A stretch of DNA of 64,000 bases. Origin: Microvirga terrae. GTDB taxonomy: Bacteria > Pseudomonadota > Alphaproteobacteria > Rhizobiales > Beijerinckiaceae. The notes beneath the pieces were generated by a model. The model saw only the letters and a list, made by a program, of their open reading frames with translations. It made no database searches and was not told where the DNA came from. The stretch covers positions 4,214,001-4,278,000 of the forward strand of contig NZ_CP102845.1 in NCBI RefSeq assembly GCF_013307435.2, in the 5' to 3' direction. Positions 29,186 to 38,314 of the stretch are shown here, one piece after another; positions within the stretch are counted from its first letter, which is position 1; each line of letters begins with the position of its first letter. The position numbers were made by a program, and so were the translations under genes.

Positions 29186-30463
29186 TCAAACGCCGGTGGG
29201 CCGGCCGGCGATCACGGTGAGCATTTTGCCGTCGCCGAAGATCTGCGCGGCGGCCTTGCGGATGTCCGCCTGCCTCACGGCCGCGACAAGGCCGTTGCGG
29301 CGGGCGATGTAGTCGATGCCGAGGCCCTCGAAGGCGATCTGCGCCAGGGTATGGGCGATCTTCGTCGAGGTGTCGAAGCCGAGGGCGTAGGAACCGGTGA
29401 GATAATCCTTGGCCTTCTGCAGCTCCTCGTCGGAAGGGCCTTCGCTCGTCAGCTTCGCCATCTCGTCGGTGATGACGTCGAGGGCCTCGACGACGCGCTC
29501 GTTTTTGGTGGCGGTGTAGCCCCATGTCATGCTGGCCGAACGGTAGCTCACGAGGGAGGTGCCGACGCTGTAGGCGAGGCCGCGCTTCTCGCGGACCTCC
29601 TGGAACAGGCGCGAGGTGAACGCGCCGCCGCCCAGGATGTGGTTGAGCACGTAGGCCGGGATGAATCCCGGATCGCGCCAGGCGATGCCGTTCATGCCGA
29701 AGCGGATGACGGATTGGGGCACGTCGAGATCGACCACGATGCGCGAACCCAGCTTCTGCAGCGAGGCGGGCTCGATGAGACCGAGGGGCTTGGCGTCCGG
29801 CAGGGCGCCGAACACCTTGTCGAGCAGGCTGGAGAGATCGTCGCCTCCGATGGCTCCGACCACGGCGATCTTGACGCGCCCGCGGGCGATGATCGCCTTG
29901 TGCATGGCGATCAGGTCGTCGCGGGTGATCGCCGCGATGCTCTCGGGCGTGCCCGAGGTCGGACGCCCGTAGGGATGGCCGGCGAAGCCGTCCTCGAAGA
30001 AGCGGCGCGTCGCCATGACGCCCGGATCGTTCTGCTGGTACTTCAGCCCCGCGATGGTCTGGGCGCGCACGCGCTCGATGGAATCCTGATCGAAGCGCGG
30101 CTCGGCGAGCGCAAGGCGCAGCAGCTCGAAGGCTTCGTCCGCATGCTTGACCAGCGTCTTCAGGGAGCCGCCGAGGGCATCATTGCCCGCATTGAACGAC
30201 AGCTCGATCGCATGGGCGGCCAGGCGCTCCTGGAAGGCATCGGAATCGTACTCGCCTGCCCCTTCGTCGAGCAGGCGTGCGAGCATCTGCGCCACGCCGG
30301 GCTTGTCCGCGGGATCGTGCGCCGAGCCTCCCTCGAAAATGAAGGAAACGGCGATCAGCGGAACCACGTCGGACTCGACGTGCCATGCCTCGACGCCACG
30401 GGCGGAGGTCAGCGCCTTTACCGTGGTCGGAGACGAGGACATGGTTTCGACAGAAGCTGTCAT
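29186..30463 (-). CDS. M16-family peptidase-like protein lacking the zinc motif
   Basis: This 425-residue protein has the M16 (pitrilysin/processing-peptidase) fold but lacks HxxEH. The equivalent position reads AQMLARLLDEGAGE. It keeps the C-terminal substrate-binding signature SRLFQEVREKRGLAYSVG. In bacterial M16B enzymes an inactive subunit pairs with an active one, and the active partner lies directly upstream (32 bases) on the same strand. It is therefore the non-catalytic subunit of a heterodimeric peptidase, in analogy with mitochondrial MPP-alpha. There is no obvious signal peptide. Confidence 0.88.
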   Translation of the reverse strand: MTASVETMSSSPTTVKALTSARGVEAWHVESDVVPLIAVSFIFEGGSAHDPADKPGVAQMLARLLDEGAGEYDSDAFQERLAAHAIELSFNAGNDALGGSLKTLVKHADEAFELLRLALAEPRFDQDSIERVRAQTIAGLKYQQNDPGVMATRRFFEDGFAGHPYGRPTSGTPESIAAITRDDLIAMHKAIIARGRVKIAVVGAIGGDDLSSLLDKVFGALPDAKPLGLIEPASLQKLGSRIVVDLDVPQSVIRFGMNGIAWRDPGFIPAYVLNHILGGGAFTSRLFQEVREKRGLAYSVGTSLVSYRSASMTWGYTATKNERVVEALDVITDEMAKLTSEGPSDEELQKAKDYLTGSYALGFDTSTKIAHTLAQIAFEGLGIDYIARRNGLVAAVRQADIRKAAAQIFGDGKMLTVIAGRPTGV

Positions 30464-30495
30464 GGGTACCTCGGTTCTTGTGCAGGCGGGCTTTT

Positions 30496-31827
30496 TTAAG
30501 AGGCCGATTTCTGCAGATAGCCCGTCACGGAACGGCGGGGGATGAGATAGCGCTCGGCCGCGGAGGCGAGATCGTCCTTCAGGACGGTCTCGATCTCGAC
30601 CGGCCAGCGGCGCACCTCCTCGATGGTCTCGCCGATGGCGAGCGCCGAGCCGTAGATGCGCGCGAGCGACGATTGGCTGTCGGTGGAATAGATCGTCTCG
30701 GCCACGAGGCGCGTCTTCGCGCGTTCGACGGAATCCGCGTCGAGCGCCTCGGCCGGAATGGTCTTGAGCACCTGATCGACGGCTTCTTCCAGCGCCTGCA
30801 GCGACACGCCTTCGGCCGGCACCGCATAGACGCAGAAGCGCGTATCCTCCATGGCGGAGGACATGTACCAGGCGCCCGCGTTCACGGCGATGCCGCGCTC
30901 CATCACGAGCTTGCGGTAGAGATAGGAGGTCGGCCCGCCGCCGATCACCTCGGCGAGAAGCTCGAGCGCGTAGCAGTCGCGCTGCGAGGCCGTGCGGCAG
31001 GACGGCACGAGGTAGAGCCGCTGCATGGTCGGCTGCTCGACCTTCGGATCGGCCACGGTGATGTGGCGCGCCGCCACGGGCTCGGGCTCGCGCGGACGCA
31101 TCCGCACCGGACGCTTGCCCTGCGGGGCGATGCGGCCGTAGGTGGCGTCGGCCAGCCGGCGCACCTCGTCCTCGCTCACGTCGCCCGCCACGACCAGAAT
31201 GCCGTTCTCGGGCGTGTAGAAGCGGCGATAGTAGTCGAGCGCGTGGTCGCGATTGAGCGTCTCGATCTCGTGCATCCAGCCGATGATCGGAATGCCGTAG
31301 GGGTGATGCACGAACAGGGAAGCCGCCATCGCTTCGGAGAGCTGCGCCGACGGATCGGTCTCGACGCGCATGCGGCGTTCTTCCAGCACCACGTCGCGCT
31401 CAGGCGCGATGACGGATTCCTCCAGGAGGAGGTTCGTCATACGGTCGGCCTCGAACTCCATCATGGTCTTGAGGTTCTCGCGGGCGACGCGCTGGAAATA
31501 GGCCGTGTAGTCGAAGGACGTGAACGCATTCTCCTGACCGCCGAGGCCCGAGACAACCTTCGAGAACTCGCCGGCCGGGTGCTTCTCCGTGCCCTTGAAC
31601 ATCAGGTGCTCGAGGAAATGCGCGATGCCCGATTGTCCGAGCGGATCATCGGCCGAACCGTTGCGGTACCAGATCATGTGCGTCGCGACAGGGACCCGGC
31701 GGTCCGGGATGACCACGACGTCGAGACCATTATCGAGCGTGAAGGATGACAGGTTCGGGCCACTGCCTTCCGTCCGCCCGAATGAGGCGGCGTCAGCGCG
31801 AAGAAGGGGCTTTGAGGCAGTGTCCAT
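30496..31827 (-). CDS. Zinc-dependent M16 peptidase, active subunit
   Basis: The 443-residue protein carries the inverted zinc motif HFLEHLMFKGT (HxxEH), with the distal glutamate in MMEFEADRM. It should cleave peptides or presequence-like substrates together with the inactive subunit encoded just downstream. It is related to mitochondrial processing peptidase beta. No convincing signal peptide is seen; bacterial M16B enzymes occur in cytosol or periplasm. The gene belongs to the minus-strand run that starts with ileS and lspA. Confidence 0.92.
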   Translation of the reverse strand: MDTASKPLLRADAASFGRTEGSGPNLSSFTLDNGLDVVVIPDRRVPVATHMIWYRNGSADDPLGQSGIAHFLEHLMFKGTEKHPAGEFSKVVSGLGGQENAFTSFDYTAYFQRVARENLKTMMEFEADRMTNLLLEESVIAPERDVVLEERRMRVETDPSAQLSEAMAASLFVHHPYGIPIIGWMHEIETLNRDHALDYYRRFYTPENGILVVAGDVSEDEVRRLADATYGRIAPQGKRPVRMRPREPEPVAARHITVADPKVEQPTMQRLYLVPSCRTASQRDCYALELLAEVIGGGPTSYLYRKLVMERGIAVNAGAWYMSSAMEDTRFCVYAVPAEGVSLQALEEAVDQVLKTIPAEALDADSVERAKTRLVAETIYSTDSQSSLARIYGSALAIGETIEEVRRWPVEIETVLKDDLASAAERYLIPRRSVTGYLQKSAS

Positions 31828-31987
31828 GACGTTTCAACCTTGGCGACATCAATGCGTTTCGCAGGGCAGTTCCTACGGGATAGTCAAATTAAGGGGCTAT
31901 GCAAGCGAAGCCGCTGATCTTTCCTGTGCGGCGCGATTTGTCCGGAAATGTCCGATCAGGCTTGGCTTTTGATGGCCCCATAACGGT

Positions 31988-32018
31988 TTCAGGCGAACGG
32001 TCGATCCGTTCGCCTGAA
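31988..32018 (-). terminator. Hairpin downstream of the exported-protein gene
   Basis: A perfect 13-bp inverted repeat (TTCAGGCGAACGG / CCGTTCGCCTGAA) with a five-base loop lies 22 bases past the stop of the gene at 32040. It lacks a U tract on the minus strand but is strong enough to end or protect the transcript. Confidence 0.55.
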
Positions 32019-32039
32019 GGAAGAGGGAGGAGACAATGC

Positions 32040-32690
32040 TTACTGCCTGCTCTGCTGCTGGCGGAGATAGGCCGACGGGCTGTCGGGATCGCCGGACACG
32101 ATCGGATCGGCCGTGGCCTTGATGCGGCGGCCGCCCTGGGCCCTGAGCAGATCGCCCGGAGGATCGCTGAGATAGCGGCGGTCGAGGCCGTTGCCTTCAA
32201 GCTGCGGCTTGTCCTCCTTGGAGAAGGCGCGCAGCTCGTCGGGGCTCATGCGGGCGATATCGGCCTGCCGACCGACCGGGTATTGCGGGCCGGCGGCCGC
32301 GGCGTTCGGATTGCGTCCGGCACGCATCTCCTCGATGGAGAGGCGCTTGCCTTCCGTGTTCTTGTAGAGTTCGGAATTGGTATAAGGCATGCGGGCTTCG
32401 GCCGCGGCCTTGCGGCGGGCCGCCACGTCCGGATCCTTTGGCCAGTTGGCGTTGCGCGCCTCGGCACCGCTGCTCGCGACCGGAGCCGGCAGATCCATCT
32501 TGGGCGGAAGCACGAGCGGCGCGCGCTCGTTGTAGGCGATGGGTGCCTTTTCCTTGGGAATGATGCCGATGGCGCCGAGGATGCTCTTCACGGCCTCGCC
32601 TTCCTGGGCCGAAGCGCCGGTGGCGGCGATCAGAAGCGCCAAGGCCCCCGCGCGGCCTATGATTTTCATTCCCTTCATGGCACCCACCAT
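32040..32690 (-). CDS. Exported protein, possibly DUF3035-like
   Basis: This protein of up to 216 residues has a signal peptide (hydrophobic core ALALLIAATGAS, cleavage near ASAQ). The mature part is rich in proline, alanine and charged residues and contains APLVLPPKMDLPAP and WPKDPDVAARRKAAAEAR. Both are reminiscent of DUF3035 proteins that lie beside lspA and M16 peptidases in other alphaproteobacteria. The family assignment is tentative and the function unknown. Three ATG codons (32690, 32678, 32669) could start it, and the signal peptide fits all. It lies between lspA and the M16 pair on the same strand. Confidence 0.7.
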   Translation of the reverse strand: MVGAMKGMKIIGRAGALALLIAATGASAQEGEAVKSILGAIGIIPKEKAPIAYNERAPLVLPPKMDLPAPVASSGAEARNANWPKDPDVAARRKAAAEARMPYTNSELYKNTEGKRLSIEEMRAGRNPNAAAAGPQYPVGRQADIARMSPDELRAFSKEDKPQLEGNGLDRRYLSDPPGDLLRAQGGRRIKATADPIVSGDPDSPSAYLRQQQSRQ

Positions 32691-32765
32691 TCGTTTCTCA
32701 TTGTGGCCGGAAGGCCTGATCGCTCATTCTGGCGAACATATGGCAAACGGCGCCACAACATATCG

Positions 32766-33401
32766 TTATTTCGCTCGTCGCCCCTCCAGGACGAAGGAGT
32801 CATAAAGCAAACCAACCACCCCCGCAACGATGGCGGCATCGGCCACGTTGAACACGTACCAGGACCAGGTTCCGACATGGATCTGGATGAAATCGAACAC
32901 GGCCCCGTAGGCCAGCCTGTCGATGACGTTCCCGATGGCGCCGCCGACGATCAGGCCGAGGGATACGGCCAGAAGCTTGGCCGTCGTGCGCCGGATCCAG
33001 AAGGACAGGCCGATGGCGGCCAGGATCGAGATGACGATCAGCCCCCAGCGGCCGACCTCCGAGCTTTGCTGGAACAGGCCGTAGGAAATGCCCCGGTTCC
33101 ACACGACGATCAGATTGACGAAAGGAGCGAGTTCGACCGGCTCCCGCACCGGCAGATCGTAGACGAAAAGGGTGTAGAGCTTGGTGGCCTGATCGAGCAC
33201 GAGGGTGAGCAAGGCCGCAGTGAAGCCCAGGACCGCCGCGGCCGACAGGCCCTTCTGGACCGAGCGGCCCCTGCCCCTTCCCTTCGAGCTCCCGCCTTTC
33301 GAGCCTCCTGACCGGTTCGCTACGCGCGGACGCGGCGAAGCGGCCTGAGGCGTCATTCCCGCATCCGTCAGCGGCACGCCGGTGTCGTCGGGCTTGCTCA
33401 T
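32766..33401 (-). CDS. lspA: Lipoprotein signal peptidase
   Basis: LspA removes signal peptides from prolipoproteins in the inner membrane. The 211-residue protein has four hydrophobic segments and the two catalytic aspartate motifs: [15 protein letters not shown] and FNVADAAIV. The usual length is about 160-170; the excess is an N-terminal cytosolic arm of about 50 residues rich in Ser, Gly, Arg and Lys ([16 protein letters not shown]). The ATG at 33401 overlaps the ileS stop by four bases, so lspA is translationally coupled to ileS. Confidence 0.93.
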   Translation of the reverse strand: MSKPDDTGVPLTDAGMTPQAASPRPRVANRSGGSKGGSSKGRGRGRSVQKGLSAAAVLGFTAALLTLVLDQATKLYTLFVYDLPVREPVELAPFVNLIVVWNRGISYGLFQQSSEVGRWGLIVISILAAIGLSFWIRRTTAKLLAVSLGLIVGGAIGNVIDRLAYGAVFDFIQIHVGTWSWYVFNVADAAIVAGVVGLLYDSFVLEGRRAK

Positions 33402-36346
33402 TCCGCCGCCGCCTTCAGCTGGTCCCACTCGCGCAGGGCCGCCGCGTCGCGGGGCGTCACATCCGGATAATCGGGATCGGTCCCGACGTCGGGCGTGACC
33501 TTCCAGGAGCGGGCGCATTTGCGGCCCTGGGCCAGCCCCGGCACGACCGCCACGCCCCTGACGTCCTCGAGGCGGAAGGCCTCGGCCGGGCCTTCGCCCT
33601 GCACCACCTGGATGCCGGACGTGATGCAGATCTCGGCGAGGTCGAGGCCCTCGACGGCCCGGAACAGGCTCTCGTCGGCGATGTGCACGATGGGCGCCGC
33701 CTCCAGGCTCGCGCCGATGCGCTTCTGGGCGCGCTCGATCTCCAGCGCGCCGGTGACGACGCGGCGCACGCGGCGGACCTTCGCCCAGCGCTCCGCGAGC
33801 GCCTCGTCACGCCACTCGGCCGGCACCTGCGGGAAGGTTTCGAGATGCACCGACTCCGCCTGCGGATAGCGCGCGAGCCAGGATTCCTCCGCCGTGAACG
33901 CGAGGATCGGGGCGATCCAGGTCGCCACGCAGCGGAAGGTCTGGTCGATCACCGTGAGGGCGCTCTTGCGCACCTTGCCGGAGATCGGATCGCAGTAGAG
34001 CGAGTCCTTGCGGATGTCGAAGTAGAAGGCCGACAGGTCCGTCGTCATGAACGAGGTCAGCAGCGCGACCACGCGCTTGTAGTCGTAGTTGCCGTAGGCC
34101 TCGCGCACCTCGTCGCCGAGTTCGACCAGGCGGTGAAGCACGAAGCGCTCGAGATCGGGCATCTCGTTGAACGCGACCTTGTCGGCCTCGCGGAAATGCG
34201 CCAGCGAGCCCAGCATCCAGCGGATCGTGTTGCGCAGCTTGCGGTAGGTCTCGGCCGTCGTCTTGATGATCTCCGGGCCGATGCGCTGATCGTCCCAATA
34301 ATCGACCGAGGCCGTCCAGAGGCGCAGGATGTCGGCGCCGTATTCCTTAATGATGCTCTGCGGCGCGACCGTGTTGCCGAGCGACTTCGACATCTTGCGG
34401 CCCTGCTCGTCGAGCGTGAAGCCATGGGTGACGACGATGTCGTAGGGCGCGCGGCCGCGGGTGCCGCAGCTCTCGAGCAGCGAGGAGTGGAACCAGCCGC
34501 GGTGCTGGTCCGAGCCTTCGAGATACATGACCTGATCGGGCCCGCCGTCGACCTTGCGCTGAACCTTCAGGTCCTCGCGCTTCTCGAGCGCGAAGGCGTG
34601 GGTGCAGCCGGAGTCGAACCAGACGTCGAGGATGTCGTTGATCTTGTCGAAGTCATTCAGGTCGTAGCCGCCCGCCTTCAGGAAGCGCGAGCCGTCATCC
34701 GCATACCAGGCATCCGCGCCGTCCTGCTCGAAGGCCTGCGCGATGGCGTCGTTGACGCGCTCGTCCTTGAGGATCTCGTTGGTGCCCTTGCGGACGAAGA
34801 CCGCGATCGGCACGCCCCAGGCGCGCTGGCGCGAGACCACCCAGTCGGGCCTGTTCTCGATCATCCCGGTGATGCGGTTCTCGCCGGTTTCGGGCACCCA
34901 CTCGACGGTCTTGATGCCGTGCAGCGCGCGCTGGCGCAGGGTGTCGCCCTTGCCGTCGAGCGGCTTGTCCATCGAGATGAACCATTGCGGCGTGTTGCGG
35001 AAGATCAGCGGCCCCTTCGAGCGCCAGGAATGGGGATACTGGTGCTTGAGGCGCCCGCGCGCGATGAGCGCCCCGACCTCGACCAGCTTGCGGATCACAG
35101 CCTCGTTGGCGCCCGCATCCTTGCCCTTGTCATCGTAGATGCGCTCGCCGGCGAAGAACGGCACGTCGGGGAAATACGACGAATCCGGCGAGACCGTGTG
35201 CGGCACCTCCTTGGTGCCGCAGGCGGCGAAGACGTCGCGGTGCTTCACATAGGTATTGTAGTCGTCCGCGCCGTGGCCGGGAGCCGTATGCACGAAGCCC
35301 GTGCCCGCGTCGTCGGTCACGTAGTCGGCCGGCAGGACCGGAACGCCGAAATCCCAATAGCCGTGCGCGCCCTCGAGCCCGCGGAACGGATGCGCGCAGC
35401 GCTCGATCATCACCGGCAGCACGTCCTTCACGCGTCGGTATTCGGCGACGCGTGCGGTGGCGAAGACATCGGCCGCGAGCTTGTCGGCGATCACGAGACG
35501 GTCGCCCACCTTGGCCCAGTTGTCGTCCGCCGCCTCCGTGACGTCGTAGAGCCCGTAGGCGATGGTGTCGCCATACGCGATGGCGCGGTTGGCCGGGATC
35601 GTCCAGGGAGTCGTGGTCCAGATGACCACGGACGCGCCGTCGAGATCGCCGTCCAGCGTGTTGGTGATCCTGAACTTCACCCAGATCGTCGTGGAAGTCT
35701 TCTCGTGGTACTCGACCTCGGCCTCGGCGAGCGCCGTCTTCTCCACGGATGACCACATGACGGGCTTCGAGCCGCGGTAGAGCTGGTCGCTCACCGCGAA
35801 CTTCATGATCTCGCGGGCGATCTGCGCTTCCGCGTCATAGGACATGGTCTGGTAGGGGTTCGTCCAGTCGCCCTCGACGCCGAGGCGCTTGAACTCCTCG
35901 CGCTGCACGTCGATCCACTTCTCGGCGAAGGCCCGGCACTCGCGGCGGAACTCGACGATGTCCACGTCGTCCTTGTTCTTGCCCTTGGCGCGGTATTCCT
36001 CCTCGATCTTCCATTCGATCGGCAGGCCGTGGCAGTCCCAGCCGGGCACGTAGTTGGAATCGAAGCCCAGCATGCCCTGGGAGCGGACCACCATGTCCTT
36101 TAGGATCTTGTTCAGCGCATGCCCGATATGGATGTTGCCGTTGGCATAGGGCGGGCCGTCGTGCAGCACGAAGCGCGGACGGCCCTTCTGGACCTCACGC
36201 AGGCGCTGGTAGAGCCTGTTCTCGTTCCAGCGCTGGAGGAGGAGCGGCTCCCGCTGCGGCAGGCCGGCCCGCATGGGGAACTCGGTCTGGGGCAGGAACA
36301 GGGTTTCGGAATAATCGCGGGCGGCGCTTTCGGGCTTGTCGGTCAT
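33398..36346 (-). CDS. ileS: Isoleucyl-tRNA synthetase
   Basis: IleS charges tRNA-Ile. The 982-residue class I synthetase has the HIGH motif in [11 protein letters not shown], a CP1 editing domain in the middle, the KMSKS motif in [10 protein letters not shown] and an anticodon-binding C-terminal part. The last 40 residues hold [13 protein letters not shown] and [15 protein letters not shown], where other bacteria have a four-cysteine zinc finger; only one cysteine remains. The ATG at 36346 (MTDKPES) gives the usual start. It is the first gene of the ileS-lspA run. Confidence 0.95.
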   Translation of the reverse strand: MTDKPESAARDYSETLFLPQTEFPMRAGLPQREPLLLQRWNENRLYQRLREVQKGRPRFVLHDGPPYANGNIHIGHALNKILKDMVVRSQGMLGFDSNYVPGWDCHGLPIEWKIEEEYRAKGKNKDDVDIVEFRRECRAFAEKWIDVQREEFKRLGVEGDWTNPYQTMSYDAEAQIAREIMKFAVSDQLYRGSKPVMWSSVEKTALAEAEVEYHEKTSTTIWVKFRITNTLDGDLDGASVVIWTTTPWTIPANRAIAYGDTIAYGLYDVTEAADDNWAKVGDRLVIADKLAADVFATARVAEYRRVKDVLPVMIERCAHPFRGLEGAHGYWDFGVPVLPADYVTDDAGTGFVHTAPGHGADDYNTYVKHRDVFAACGTKEVPHTVSPDSSYFPDVPFFAGERIYDDKGKDAGANEAVIRKLVEVGALIARGRLKHQYPHSWRSKGPLIFRNTPQWFISMDKPLDGKGDTLRQRALHGIKTVEWVPETGENRITGMIENRPDWVVSRQRAWGVPIAVFVRKGTNEILKDERVNDAIAQAFEQDGADAWYADDGSRFLKAGGYDLNDFDKINDILDVWFDSGCTHAFALEKREDLKVQRKVDGGPDQVMYLEGSDQHRGWFHSSLLESCGTRGRAPYDIVVTHGFTLDEQGRKMSKSLGNTVAPQSIIKEYGADILRLWTASVDYWDDQRIGPEIIKTTAETYRKLRNTIRWMLGSLAHFREADKVAFNEMPDLERFVLHRLVELGDEVREAYGNYDYKRVVALLTSFMTTDLSAFYFDIRKDSLYCDPISGKVRKSALTVIDQTFRCVATWIAPILAFTAEESWLARYPQAESVHLETFPQVPAEWRDEALAERWAKVRRVRRVVTGALEIERAQKRIGASLEAAPIVHIADESLFRAVEGLDLAEICITSGIQVVQGEGPAEAFRLEDVRGVAVVPGLAQGRKCARSWKVTPDVGTDPDYPDVTPRDAAALREWDQLKAAAE

Positions 36347-36667
36347 CGTGGTCAATCGGTCTTGTGTGGCCCGTGAATCAGGCGGGCGCATCGGGCTTCT
36401 GTCGGAGGCGAACGGCTAGGATCCCGGACCTTCGCGGGTCATGCGAAAGCCGGGCCGATAATTCGCGCAGCGCCTATGCGGGCGGCCAGCGGAGCCTGAG
36501 AAGCCGTGGACATGACGAGCCTTTTAGCAGCGCCGGGCCGGATAATAAAGCGCAGACACATGGGTTTGCCGAACGGCCGGGAGCCGGCGCGGAACCATTG
36601 CCACGGTTCCGCCTTGCCCTCGTTCGGGCCGAATGGCCCCTCCTATGCTCGAAGACGGAGCCCCAGC
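36347..36667. other. Intergenic region between divergent ileS and catalase-like genes
   Basis: No gene is visible in these 321 bases. They should hold both promoters. A small inverted repeat, GGAACC and GGTTCC around a short centre, lies near 36590-36612. No clear -35/-10 pairs or T-box-like structure were found. Confidence 0.4.
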
Positions 36668-37771
36668 ATGTCCCCGATGCCCCCCTCCTCCCCGGTCCGC
36701 TACGAACCATCCGTCGAGACGCCGCATCCGAAGGAGGCCGAGATCGGGGCGAGCATTCTGGATTCGATGCGGAAGATCCGGGAAAAGACTTTTGCGGATT
36801 ACGGCCGCGCAATGCGCAGCGTGCACGCCAAAGGCCACGGCGCCCTGAAAGGGGAACTTCGGGTTCTGCCCGGTCTGCCCGGGGTCCTGGCCCAGGGCCT
36901 CTTCGCCAAGCCCGGCACCTACCCGGCCGTTCTCCGGCTCTCCACCACGCCGGGCGACATCCTTGACGACAGCATCTCCACCCCGCGCGGCCTCTCGATC
37001 AAGGTGTCGGGCGTCGAAGGCGAGCGCCTGCCGGGCTCGGAGGGCGCCACGACCCAGGATTTCGTGCTGGTGAACGGCCCCGCCTTCCAGTCGAGCCCGT
37101 CCATGTTCGCCCAAAACCTCAAGCTCCTCGAGAAGACTACCGACCGGCTCGACCGGACCAAGAAGGCAGTCTCGGCCATCTCGCGCGGCCTGGAAAGCCT
37201 GATCGAGGCCTTCGGCGGCGAGAGCGCCAAGCTCCAGGCCCTCGGCGGGCACCCGGAGACCCATATCCTGGGCGAGACCTTCTATTCGCAGGCGCCGATC
37301 CGCTACGGCGCCTACATCGCCAAGGTCTCGGTCGCGCCGATAAGCGCGGAGCTGAAAGAGCTCAAGGGCGCTCCGCTCGACCTGAACCGTAGGTCCGACG
37401 GCCTGCGCGAAGCCGTCGTGGATTTTTTCCACCGGCATGGCGGGGAATGGGAAATCCGGGTCCAGCTCTGCGCCGATCTCGACACCATGCCGGTCGAGGA
37501 TGCCTCCGTCTTGTGGCCGGAGGACAGGAGTCCCTATATTCCGGTCGGTCGCATCACGGTTGAGCCGCAGGAGGCCTGGAGCGACGGCAAAGCGGCCGCC
37601 ATCGACGAAGGCCTGTCCTTCAGTCCGTGGCACGGCCTTGCCGCGCACCAGCCCCTCGGCGTCGTCATGCGCCTGCGCCGAACGGCCTACGCGGCCTCCG
37701 CCGCGTTCAGGGCGGCCCGCAACGGGCATTCGAACGAGGAGCCGAAGACGCTGGACGCGATTCCGGTGTAA
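36668..37771 (+). CDS. Catalase-like haem protein
   Basis: The 367-residue protein belongs to the catalase-related family (SrpA-like), smaller than classical catalases. The distal histidine region is recognisable as RSVHAKGHGALKGELRVL, followed by RLSTTPGD and ISTPRGLSIKV. The C-terminal part has LSFSPWHGLAAHQPLG, typical of the group. Members bind haem and may show peroxidase rather than catalase activity. The ATG at 36668 with GGAG eight bases upstream is preferred; the open frame starts further upstream without family similarity. It is followed by msrB, another oxidative-stress gene, 31 bases downstream. Confidence 0.82.
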   Translation: MSPMPPSSPVRYEPSVETPHPKEAEIGASILDSMRKIREKTFADYGRAMRSVHAKGHGALKGELRVLPGLPGVLAQGLFAKPGTYPAVLRLSTTPGDILDDSISTPRGLSIKVSGVEGERLPGSEGATTQDFVLVNGPAFQSSPSMFAQNLKLLEKTTDRLDRTKKAVSAISRGLESLIEAFGGESAKLQALGGHPETHILGETFYSQAPIRYGAYIAKVSVAPISAELKELKGAPLDLNRRSDGLREAVVDFFHRHGGEWEIRVQLCADLDTMPVEDASVLWPEDRSPYIPVGRITVEPQEAWSDGKAAAIDEGLSFSPWHGLAAHQPLGVVMRLRRTAYAASAAFRAARNGHSNEEPKTLDAIPV

Positions 37772-37802
37772 GGTTTCTCCAAGCTGATTGAGAGGAAGAA
37801 CG

Positions 37803-38306
37803 ATGGCTCACTCCCCCGTGGACGAGAAGCGGCGCTCGAAGGCCGGCTTCGACCTCACCCCGCCCAGCCGCGAGCAGCTGCACGCCCTGGCGGCGAACCT
37901 CGACGACGAGGAGCGCCGGGTCCTGCTGGAGCACGGCACCGAGCGACCGTTCTGCGGCATCTTCAACGAGGCCAAGGAAAAAGGCACCTATTGCTGCCGC
38001 CTCTGCGGGCTGCCGCTGTTCAATGCGGGCACCAAGTTCGAGTCGGGCACCGGCTGGCCGAGCTTCTTCGACCCGATCGACCGCGAGCACATCGCCTTCG
38101 TGCGCGACACCAGCTACGGCATGGTCCGCACCGAGATCCGCTGCGCCCGCTGCGAGGGTCATCTCGGCCACGTGTTCAACGACGGCCCGCCGCCGACCGG
38201 CGAGCGCTACTGCATGAACTCGGTGTCGATGCGCTTCGTCGCCGACGGCGACCCGCTTCCGGACGAGCTGGGCCGAGGAGCCCCGGAGGGCGAAACGGCG
38301 GGCTGA
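37803..38306 (+). CDS. msrB: Peptide-methionine (R)-S-oxide reductase
   Basis: MsrB reduces the R epimer of methionine sulfoxide in proteins. The 167-residue protein has zinc-binding cysteine pairs (CCRLC at residues 64-68; CARC at 114-117), HLGHVFNDGPPPTGERYC and the catalytic Cys137 in RYCMNSVSM. The ATG at 37803 has GAGGAA upstream. It follows the catalase-like gene on the same strand, consistent with a small oxidative-damage unit. Confidence 0.95.
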   Translation: MAHSPVDEKRRSKAGFDLTPPSREQLHALAANLDDEERRVLLEHGTERPFCGIFNEAKEKGTYCCRLCGLPLFNAGTKFESGTGWPSFFDPIDREHIAFVRDTSYGMVRTEIRCARCEGHLGHVFNDGPPPTGERYCMNSVSMRFVADGDPLPDELGRGAPEGETAG

Positions 38307-38314
38307 CGCCCACC

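Noticed and set aside
34600..34625. tRNA T-loop-like sequence GAGTCGAACC
   Set aside because: It is inside the ileS coding sequence and no cloverleaf can be drawn around it. I found no tRNA in the window.
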